Shown in pieces: positions 25,927 through 32,864 of a stretch of 35,506 nt of DNA; positions within the stretch are counted from its first letter, which is position 1, and each line of letters begins with the position of its first letter. The stretch lies in the NCBI GenBank assembly GCA_964346085.1, contig CAYFSZ010000006.1, forward strand, positions 1-35,506. The letters run 5' to 3'. The stretch comes from UBA5436 sp964346085. Its GTDB lineage: Bacteria > Bacillota > Clostridia > Saccharofermentanales > DTU023. The notes under the pieces are model-generated. The model ran no database searches, had not been told where the DNA came from, and saw nothing but the letters and a program-made list of their open reading frames with translations. Position numbers and translations under genes: made by a program.

Positions 25927-25981
25927 GTGTGAAGTACTTCACACCTAGTGAAATGACAAGAGCTAAAAAGGCTCTTTTTTT
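25927..25981 (+). repeat. Recurrent spacer element, copy 4
   Basis: GTGTGAAG-TA-CTTCACAC at 25927-25944, hairpin AAGAGC/GCTCTT (25958-25976) and T-run. The next start codon (26006) is 29 nt past the stem. One T less than in copies 5 and 6 creates a chance ATG at 25982 before the AGAAAGGA ribosome site. Confidence 0.9.
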
Positions 25982-26005
25982 ATGTCTAAAAGAAAGGACT
26001 ATATT

Positions 26006-26872
26006 ATGGGTTTACAATTTAATTATGAAAGCAAGTCGTCAGAAATGAAAAAGGAAAGTTATGCTGACCGAGTGAAGAGAGAAAAAGAAGAATATAATCA
26101 GTTTATTGCTAATGGTGTAAACGCCGCAAAAGAATCTAAAACAGCAACAAGGCTATTACAATTAATAGCTAGAATGCCAAAACTATCTGCCAATAATATT
26201 CTGGCAATATATGCACAATATCCAGAAGCAACAGAACTTAAATCCTATCAAGAATGGATGAATGAAGGGTATCATGTTCGCAAAAACCAAAAAGCAATTA
26301 GTGTGATAAGGCATAACGGATCATATATCAATAAGGATGGACAAGAAAAGCAATCGTATGTCGTAGATAAACTATTTGATGTATCGCAGACGAACGCAAA
26401 GAACATTCAAAAATCACAAACGTACGATCATCAGAGTGTATTCTATGGTCTAGCGTATATGATTAATCCAATTCAAATTGCGATAGACAAGGACTTAAAC
26501 TCAGAAACGCCGATGAGATATGATCAAGAACAAAATCTTGTCATATGCCCACCGGGGAAAACGTTAGAAGCCTTAACTACAGGAACACTAGATATGGCAT
26601 ATCAGCTTTTGTACAAGGTGGAAAATCAGCAAGACGAATTAATAAGAGATTGTTCGAAATATGTTACTGCTATTCAATTAGGTCTTCCCACACAAATGCC
26701 AAGCCAATTGGAGAGTTTTATTGAAAAAGTAGAATTAGAAGAACTGAAAGATTTTATTTCTTCCGTGCAAACAGAAACCAGCAAGTTTCAACAAGGCCTT
26801 GAAATAAGTTATGGCGAATATGAAAAAGCATTAAAAAACCAAGATAAAGAAACTTATGAACCAGAAAAGTGA
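26006..26872 (+). CDS. ArdC-N-like (DUF1738-type) protein without the peptidase
   Basis: 288 residues. The segment from about 40 to 130 (LLQLIARMPKLSANNILAIY, SYQEWMNEGYHVRKNQKAI, VVDKLFDVSQT) follows the ArdC N-terminal pattern seen in the protein at 24945. There is no HExxH, so if related it would bind single-stranded DNA without proteolysis. The remaining part is unassigned. I start it at 26006 after AGAAAGGA rather than at the ATG at 25982, which lies inside the terminator T-run region. It overlaps the coupling protein gene by 17 bp, so the two are likely made together. Confidence 0.7.
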   Translation: MGLQFNYESKSSEMKKESYADRVKREKEEYNQFIANGVNAAKESKTATRLLQLIARMPKLSANNILAIYAQYPEATELKSYQEWMNEGYHVRKNQKAISVIRHNGSYINKDGQEKQSYVVDKLFDVSQTNAKNIQKSQTYDHQSVFYGLAYMINPIQIAIDKDLNSETPMRYDQEQNLVICPPGKTLEALTTGTLDMAYQLLYKVENQQDELIRDCSKYVTAIQLGLPTQMPSQLESFIEKVELEELKDFISSVQTETSKFQQGLEISYGEYEKALKNQDKETYEPEK

Positions 26873-28532
26873 TAAGAACATTACCCTGATAGTTGTATTT
26901 GCTATTGTTATATTCTTTTTATATGAATGGCTATTTCTTCACCTATACTGGTTTATTAAAGGACACACCGTTATTGAAGCATTCTTTCAAAAAGACTTTC
27001 CAGATTTGTTGTCGATTCCGCAATATGATTCGAAATCAGTTCTGTTGGGAGCTGTCACTTATATATTAGGGGTTGGTGCAATTAAAGCACTGACTCCTAA
27101 TACCAGACTAGAAGATGCATATGGATCAGCTAGTTTTGGTAGTATTCGTAGTCTTAGAAGAAAGTACGAGCAAAAGAATAGACCTAACGAATACCGCATA
27201 CGTAATAGCGATAATATTTTATTAAGCAAACATATGCGAATGGGAATTGATGGATACAAAACACAACGAAATACAAATAACTTAGTCGTTGCGGCTTCTG
27301 GTGCTGGTAAAACAAGATCCTTTGCAATCCCAAATATGATGCAAATGTGTAGTTCCTATGTTGTCTTAGATCCTAAGGGAGAGATATACGAGATGACAAG
27401 CGATATGATGAAAGCGAATGATTACAAAGTCAAACTACTCGACCTTGTCAATCTGAAAGACTCAATGTGTTATAATCCATTCTTTTATGTGAGAAGTGAA
27501 CAGGATGTCTTAACAGTTATTAACAACTATGTTTCTGCGACTGATCCAGAAGATAAAAAATCGAATGATCCGTTTTGGGAAAAAGCAGAAGTGATGATGC
27601 TTTATGCAATCTCATTTCTTGTCTTCGAAATCGGAGAAGAACACGAAAAAAATATGAATACTGTTATTAAGCTAGTTGGTAAGGTTGAAGTTCTTGAAAA
27701 CGAGGTATTAGGTGATGCGTATGCTTCTGAACTCGACTATGTCTTTCATAAAGTCCATGCAGAAAATCCTGATTCATTAGCCTATAAATATTTTAGAGAT
27801 TTTAGAGAATTAGCTCCTGATAAAACAGCAAGAACTATTTTATTAACAATCGCGGTTAGGCTATCACCTTTTAACATTCCTGAAATTAAAAGAATTGTCA
27901 GTAAAGATGAAATGGATATAGCCGAACTAGGAATGAGAAAACAAGTCTTGTACTTAAAAATTCCAGACGGCAATCCAACTTTCTACTTCCTCGTATCGAT
28001 GATGTACTATCAACTATTTCAGGAACTATATTATCAATCAGACTATGTGTTAAAGAAAAGGCTTCCAAACCATGTTCACGTCATCATGGATGAATTTGCA
28101 AACATTAAAGTACCAGATAATATGCTAGAAATATTAGGTGCTTGTAGGTCGAGAAACATTGGTGTTTCTGTGATTGTTCAAAGTCTTAGCCAATTAATGG
28201 ATAAATTCAAAAAGAACAACGGATGGCAAACAGCGATAGCCAATTGTGATCAGTTTGTATTTTTAGGCGGCCATGACGATAAAACTTGTGAATATATTTC
28301 CAAGAGATTAGGTAAAGCTACTGTAAATACAAGAACAACTTCGACAACGAGATCAAAGCAAGGATCTTCATCTAGAAATTTTCAGCAGGTCGCAAGAGAC
28401 CTAATGACAATGGACGAAGTGCAATCTCTGGATCGAGGAAAAAGTATTGTATTTATAGCAGGAGAAAAAGGAGTGATCGATTCTAAATATGATTTAACAA
28501 AACATCCAAGATATAAAGAATTAAATACTTAA
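26856..28532 (+). CDS. Type IV coupling protein (VirD4/TraG family)
   Basis: Hexameric membrane ATPase that hands the relaxase-DNA complex to the channel. The 558 residues have two N-terminal membrane helices (about 9-34 and 61-79), Walker A ASGAGKTRS (147-155) followed by IPNMMQ, LDPKGEIYE, and Walker B HVIMDEFANI (about 407-416). The C-terminus carries QSLSQLMDKF and CDQFVFLGG, the usual end of TraG proteins. Length and motifs are standard for the small VirD4 proteins of Gram-positive ICEs. It overlaps the upstream gene and is followed by two copies of the spacer element. Confidence 0.93.
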   Translation: MNQKSDKNITLIVVFAIVIFFLYEWLFLHLYWFIKGHTVIEAFFQKDFPDLLSIPQYDSKSVLLGAVTYILGVGAIKALTPNTRLEDAYGSASFGSIRSLRRKYEQKNRPNEYRIRNSDNILLSKHMRMGIDGYKTQRNTNNLVVAASGAGKTRSFAIPNMMQMCSSYVVLDPKGEIYEMTSDMMKANDYKVKLLDLVNLKDSMCYNPFFYVRSEQDVLTVINNYVSATDPEDKKSNDPFWEKAEVMMLYAISFLVFEIGEEHEKNMNTVIKLVGKVEVLENEVLGDAYASELDYVFHKVHAENPDSLAYKYFRDFRELAPDKTARTILLTIAVRLSPFNIPEIKRIVSKDEMDIAELGMRKQVLYLKIPDGNPTFYFLVSMMYYQLFQELYYQSDYVLKKRLPNHVHVIMDEFANIKVPDNMLEILGACRSRNIGVSVIVQSLSQLMDKFKKNNGWQTAIANCDQFVFLGGHDDKTCEYISKRLGKATVNTRTTSTTRSKQGSSSRNFQQVARDLMTMDEVQSLDRGKSIVFIAGEKGVIDSKYDLTKHPRYKELNT

Positions 28533-28542
28533 TCTAAAAAAA

Positions 28543-28594
28543 GTGTGAAGGACTTCACACCAGAAAATGACAAGAGCTGAAAAGGCTCTTTTTT
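28543..28594 (+). repeat. Recurrent spacer element, copy 5
   Basis: GTGTGAAG-GA-CTTCACAC at 28543-28560, hairpin AAGAGC/GCTCTT (28572-28590) and T-run. The centre GA makes the inverted repeat imperfect in DNA but leaves the stem intact. The next start (28620) is 29 nt past the stem. Confidence 0.9.
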
Positions 28595-28619
28595 ATTGTC
28601 TAACAGAAAGGAAATAATC

Positions 28620-28745
28620 ATGGATATGACATATGTCTTAGTTAGTTATTGTAGAAAATTATATGTATTTAGGGGTATTAGGGGTCACCCTAAAATAAGA
28701 AAATTGCATTATGCAGTCATAATGCGTTGCTTGCCATTATATTAA
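28620..28745 (+). CDS. Possible 41-residue peptide between two spacer elements
   Basis: A frame of 41 codons begins MDMTYVLVSYCRKLYVF and ends MRCLPLY, after a good AGAAAGGA site. The peptide is basic, with Cys and aromatic residues. It is unlike its neighbours and the DNA holds two hairpins, so this could instead be a structured RNA or a decayed gene. The near-identical spacers on both sides make it look like a small cassette. Confidence 0.35.
   Translation: MDMTYVLVSYCRKLYVFRGIRGHPKIRKLHYAVIMRCLPLY
28678..28725 (+). other. Two consecutive stem-loops
   Basis: TTAGGG (28678-28683) pairs with CCCTAA (28688-28693), loop GTCA. GCATTATG (28706-28713) pairs with CATAATGC (28718-28725), loop CAGT. 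Both have four-base loops and no T-run. They could be part of a small RNA, a protein-binding site, or a strand-transfer or lagging-strand replication signal. Confidence 0.45.
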
Positions 28746-28755
28746 CAAACAAAAA

Positions 28756-28808
28756 GTGTGAAGGACTTCACACCAGAAAAATGACAAGAGCCGAAAAGGC
28801 TCTTTTTT
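28756..28808 (+). repeat. Recurrent spacer element, copy 6
   Basis: GTGTGAAG-GA-CTTCACAC at 28756-28773, hairpin AAGAGCC/GGCTCTT (28786-28804) and T-run. The stem has C where copies 1, 2, 4 and 5 have T, turning a G-U pair into G-C and so keeping pairing. The next start (28834) is 29 nt past the stem. It is nearly identical to copy 5 through to the ribosome site. Confidence 0.9.
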
Positions 28809-28833
28809 ATTGTCTAAAAGAAAGGAAATTATT

Positions 28834-29109
28834 ATGAACAAATTATTATACAAAGTATTGATGGATCCAACTGCTGCAGCTGGCGGAGAAACATCTAACG
28901 ATGCAACTTCTGCCGTTAATAATCTAAGAACATTTTTAGAAACGATTATTTCAACAGCAGGTGCTATTGTTGCTCTTTATGGGGTAGTTCAAATAGGACT
29001 ATCTATCTCATCGCAAGACCATACGCAGAGAGCGACAGGCATATTCGCTTTGGTAGGGGGATTATTAATTGCTTTTGCACCTTCTATTTTAAGTTCTTTA
29101 GGAATATAG
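28834..29109 (+). CDS. Small two-helix membrane protein, VirB2/TrbC-like
   Basis: 91 residues: a short polar, Ala/Gly-rich N-terminus (PTAAAGGETSNDATSAV) and two hydrophobic helices (about 32-52 and 65-88) separated by a polar turn (SSQDHTQRATG). This layout and the place upstream of VirB6-, PrgI- and VirB4-like genes fit a pilin-like VirB2 or TrbC subunit. There is no obvious cleavable signal. I start it at the ATG at 28834 after AGAAAGGA; an in-frame TTG at 28810 falls before the ribosome site. Confidence 0.7.
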   Translation: MNKLLYKVLMDPTAAAGGETSNDATSAVNNLRTFLETIISTAGAIVALYGVVQIGLSISSQDHTQRATGIFALVGGLLIAFAPSILSSLGI

Positions 29110-29138
29110 CGAAGGTATAGAAGAAAGGGGGTGATGTA

Positions 29139-30218
29139 TTGGATAATATTATCATTGATTTATTGAATAGCTCGATTGAGTTCTTAGAAATGATTTTTTC
29201 AAATCTGATTACATACGTTTCGCAGTCAGATATCTATTTTTCGAATGCGAGTCCTATATGGATGAATATTATGAACCTCGTCTCAGGAACAGCATTTGGA
29301 TTAGTCGTTGTATTTACGTATATCAATATCATTCAAACATCAATCCACTATAAAGAAAATAGAAGGCTCGAGCCTTGGGTTGAACCATTTCTAAGGTTTG
29401 CAATAGCCGTTGGTATTGTCGTTAGCTCACCGCTACTAATTCAATATATAGCTAGTATAGGAGCAGAGCTAACTCAAAAGGTAACATCAGGAGCGGCTTT
29501 GTCAGGTAATTTAAGCCTTGCAAAATATGTAATTAATTCATGGGTTACTAATTCACCTTTTGGAAAGCAATGGATGATGAACATTGGGATAATGATTGTA
29601 TTATTAATCGTATATGTCTTAATCCTAGCTTTAGGTATACTCATCTGTGTAGCTGTTTTAACAAGGCAGTTTAAATTGATGATTTATGCCGCCATATCTC
29701 CAATTGCCATTTCAGCTCTTGCAGCTGAACAGTGGCAACAAGGGGCGATTAACTTCTTAAAGAAATTTACTGCACTGGCTCTTCAAGGATTCGTTATTAT
29801 CGTCATTATTGTCCTATATTCTCATATGCCAAATTTAGTTAATTTAGAGGAGTATTCACATACAGTCTCATACGAGCAATTGGCACGTGAATTGACAAAA
29901 GGAGAATACGATAATATGCGAAAAGGCCAACAAAGATCTTTGATCCGAAAAATTGAAAATCTTGCAGAAGGAGAAACAGACTATATGGAACTTTTAGTTC
30001 ATCTTGATGGCTATGTAGATAAAGATGAAATTATAGAATTACGTAATAAACTTAGAGAAGTCGAAGAGGCTGGAACTGATGTATATAACGATGGCTCTAT
30101 TCCTTTTGATAAAGGATTAATAACTATTGCCGTTGACGTGGCGATGTTAATTGTTTTGGCAGCTATCTTAAAACAGTCAGAGCAAATTTCTAATGATTTA
30201 TTAGGTGTAGGGGGTTAG
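29139..30218 (+). CDS. VirB6/TrbL-like polytopic membrane protein of the transfer channel
   Basis: 359 residues with about six membrane helices by eye: around 15-30, 45-65, 85-105, 145-172, 185-205 and a final one near 325-345 (AVDVAMLIVLAAIL). A soluble segment lies between the last two (about 225-315). The SPIAISAL motif after a helix and the order before PrgI and VirB4 match TrbL/VirB6-like subunits of Gram-positive ICEs. The start is TTG at 29139, preceded by the very strong site AAAGGGGGTGATG; no ATG fits as well. Confidence 0.75.
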   Translation: MDNIIIDLLNSSIEFLEMIFSNLITYVSQSDIYFSNASPIWMNIMNLVSGTAFGLVVVFTYINIIQTSIHYKENRRLEPWVEPFLRFAIAVGIVVSSPLLIQYIASIGAELTQKVTSGAALSGNLSLAKYVINSWVTNSPFGKQWMMNIGIMIVLLIVYVLILALGILICVAVLTRQFKLMIYAAISPIAISALAAEQWQQGAINFLKKFTALALQGFVIIVIIVLYSHMPNLVNLEEYSHTVSYEQLARELTKGEYDNMRKGQQRSLIRKIENLAEGETDYMELLVHLDGYVDKDEIIELRNKLREVEEAGTDVYNDGSIPFDKGLITIAVDVAMLIVLAAILKQSEQISNDLLGVGG

Positions 30219-30220
30219 CG

Positions 30221-30601
30221 ATGGAAATTAAAATCCCAAAAGAAATTAAATCTTTTACGGAAAATGTTGTTGGAACTTTTACGTTAAGGCAGCTAATAGC
30301 AGTTTCTATATCAATGGTATTAGCAGTGGTTATATTTGTCTATATTCCATATTCTCAAATTGTTAAGGTTATCATAGGCGTTACTTTAATAGTGCCCTTT
30401 ATGCTTTTTGGATTCTATGAGTATAACGGTATGAAGGCAGAAGAATTGCTTGTTGTCATTTTCAACCACATTTTTTCAAATAAACAATTGAAATGTAGAC
30501 CAAATTCATTATATGAATTTATCATCTTAGAAAGGAATAATAATGCTACGAACTCTAAAAATGATGAGAACAAACACAAAAAACTATCTCAAAATTCCTA
30601 A
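30221..30601 (+). CDS. PrgI family (VirB3-like) conjugation protein
   Basis: 126 residues. The start MEIKIPKEIKSFTENVVGTF is the classic beginning of PrgI proteins. FTLRQLIAV follows, then two membrane helices (about 25-43 and 47-65) and a soluble tail with YNGMKAEELL. PrgI is the VirB3-like partner of the VirB4 ATPase. It begins 2 bp after the VirB6-like gene and overlaps the VirB4 gene by 59 bp, a typical arrangement. The C-terminal Asn/Lys-rich end lies entirely in this overlap. Confidence 0.88.
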   Translation: MEIKIPKEIKSFTENVVGTFTLRQLIAVSISMVLAVVIFVYIPYSQIVKVIIGVTLIVPFMLFGFYEYNGMKAEELLVVIFNHIFSNKQLKCRPNSLYEFIILERNNNATNSKNDENKHKKLSQNS

Positions 30602-32864
30602 AAATATACAAAATATAATTCCGTTTGAAATTATATACGAAGACGGAATTGCGAGATCTGGAAATATGTTTTCGAAAACATATGTGTTTCAGGATATCAA
30701 TTATGCGGTAGCTTCCAATGAAGAAAAAGAAGCTATCTTTTTAAGCTATTCTGAATTACTAAATTCTATCGATTCGCAAGCGTTTACGCAGATTACAATT
30801 AATAATGAGAATATTAATATTGCTGATTACGAAAAAGAACTATTAATTAATAAAAAAGAAGATACTCTTAATTCTTTTAGAGAAGAATATAATAGTATGC
30901 TTAAAAATAAGACGGTCGAAAGTAATAACTTACAGCAAGAAAAATATATCACTTTATCTACTGATAAAAAGTCTTATGAAGAAGCACAGGTTTACTTTCA
31001 GCGTCTACATGGCACAATGAATGAAAATCTACAAAAAATGGGATCTTCTTTACAGCCTTTAGATGCCTCTAAAAGATTACGGATTTATCACGATTTCTTT
31101 AGACCAAATGATTTGGGATATTATCTCGTAGATCTTCCAGATATGGCTAAAAGAGGACATCATGTTAAAGATTATTTGTTGCCTTCTAATATGAAGTTAA
31201 AAGCTGATTGCTTTGAATGTGATGGGAAATTTAGTAGAGTTCTCTTTGTCAAAGATTTTGCAACGTACATTAAAGATGATTTCATTGCTGAATTATCTGA
31301 ATTGCCGTTTAATCTTACTTTGACCATTTCTATGTTTTTAATTCCAACGCATGAAGCCATTAAAGAAGTTGAAAAAAGGCTTCTTGGTATTGAGGCTAAT
31401 ATTCATAAGTTTTTACAAAAACAATCAAGGCAAGATAATCTGTCAGGATCTATTCCTTATAATATGTCCATGCAGAAAAAAGAAGCACAAGAGTTTCTTA
31501 ATGATCTTGTCTCAAGGGATCAAAGAATGATCGTTGCGACGATATCAATTGTTCATACGGCTAATTCTCTAAAAGAACTAAATGAACAAACAGAAGAGAT
31601 TGAAATGACGGCCAGAAAGAATATGTGCCAAACAGGGATATTGAGATGGGAACAAATACAAGGACTTCAAACGACACTTCCGTTCGGTATTCATAATATT
31701 CATTCAACAAGAACACTAACAACGGAATCAGTTGCCGTTTTTATGCCATTCCAGACACAGAATATTTTTCATAAAGATGGAATATATTATGGCCAGAATA
31801 TTGTTTCTAAAAAGCCTATTATTGCGAATAGAGCTATGCTTCAAAACGGAAACTCTTTTATATTAGGAGTTCCGGGATCTGGTAAATCTTTCTTTGCTAA
31901 AAGAGAAATTGTTAATACGATTCTTGCAACAGATTATGACGTCCTTATCGTTGACCCCGAAAGAGAATACGGTAAACTTGTTGAAGCTTTAGGCGGAGAA
32001 AATTTTATTATCTCTGCAAAATCTAATACACATATTAATCCGTTAGATCTGTCTTATGATCCAGAACTGATTAATCCTTTATCGGATAAATCTGAATTTG
32101 TTATGTCTCTCTTTGAACAATTAATGGTTGACTATGGATTAGGAGCAACAGAAAAAACAATACTAGATCGCTGTATTAAGATTATTTATAAAACATTCTT
32201 AAAGAAAAAGAACGTGAAAGCACCAACTCTTGTTGATCTTTATAGGGCGTTAATGGAACAAAAAGAACCAGAAGCTGAAAATTTAGCATTGGCCTTAGAA
32301 CTATTTGTAACAGGGTCGCTTAATACCTTTGCGTTTGATACCAACATTGATTCTAATAACAGACTAATTTGTTTTGATATTTTAGACTTAGGTAGTCAGC
32401 TTAAGGCTGTCGGGATGTTAGTTGTTTTGGACAATATCTTAAACAGGGTCATTAACAATAGAAACAAGGGGAGAAAAACGTTAATTATTATTGATGAAAT
32501 ATACCTTTTGTTCGTGCAAGAATATGCTTCTAATTTCTTATATACATTATGGAAGAGGATTAGAAAATATCACGGATATGCCGTTGGTATAACGCAGAAC
32601 GTAGATGACTTGCTACAAAGTAGTACAGCTAGATCAATGTTATCTAATTCAGAGTTTTTGATACTATTAAATCAAGCTCCACCAGACAGGATTCAAATTG
32701 CGAAGCTACTTAATATATCTGATCTCCAAATGAACTATGTTAATAATGCACCAACAGGCGAAGGACTAATTAAAATAGGAAATGCCATTATTCCGTTCAT
32801 GGATAAATTTCCTTCAGACACCAAATTATATCAATTAATGACAACAAAACCGGGAGAAGCATGA
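30543..32864 (+). CDS. VirB4/TraE-family conjugation ATPase
   Basis: Cytoplasmic ATPase that drives assembly of the type IV secretion channel. The 773 residues have an N-terminal VirB4 domain (about 20-400; YYLVDLPDMAKRGHHVKDY is part of it), Walker A LGVPGSGKSFFAKRE (about 439-453), LIVDPEREYGKLVEALGG, Walker B LIIIDEIYLLF (about 646-656) and the GITQNVDDLL segment. All are standard. It has its own AGAAAGGA site inside the prgI end and overlaps the next gene by 4 bp (ATGA). Confidence 0.94.
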   Translation: MLRTLKMMRTNTKNYLKIPKNIQNIIPFEIIYEDGIARSGNMFSKTYVFQDINYAVASNEEKEAIFLSYSELLNSIDSQAFTQITINNENINIADYEKELLINKKEDTLNSFREEYNSMLKNKTVESNNLQQEKYITLSTDKKSYEEAQVYFQRLHGTMNENLQKMGSSLQPLDASKRLRIYHDFFRPNDLGYYLVDLPDMAKRGHHVKDYLLPSNMKLKADCFECDGKFSRVLFVKDFATYIKDDFIAELSELPFNLTLTISMFLIPTHEAIKEVEKRLLGIEANIHKFLQKQSRQDNLSGSIPYNMSMQKKEAQEFLNDLVSRDQRMIVATISIVHTANSLKELNEQTEEIEMTARKNMCQTGILRWEQIQGLQTTLPFGIHNIHSTRTLTTESVAVFMPFQTQNIFHKDGIYYGQNIVSKKPIIANRAMLQNGNSFILGVPGSGKSFFAKREIVNTILATDYDVLIVDPEREYGKLVEALGGENFIISAKSNTHINPLDLSYDPELINPLSDKSEFVMSLFEQLMVDYGLGATEKTILDRCIKIIYKTFLKKKNVKAPTLVDLYRALMEQKEPEAENLALALELFVTGSLNTFAFDTNIDSNNRLICFDILDLGSQLKAVGMLVVLDNILNRVINNRNKGRKTLIIIDEIYLLFVQEYASNFLYTLWKRIRKYHGYAVGITQNVDDLLQSSTARSMLSNSEFLILLNQAPPDRIQIAKLLNISDLQMNYVNNAPTGEGLIKIGNAIIPFMDKFPSDTKLYQLMTTKPGEA

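Noticed and set aside
6761..28773. The recurrent inverted repeats as a CRISPR array
   Set aside because: The repeats are kilobases apart, lie between genes and have no spacer-like units or cas genes.
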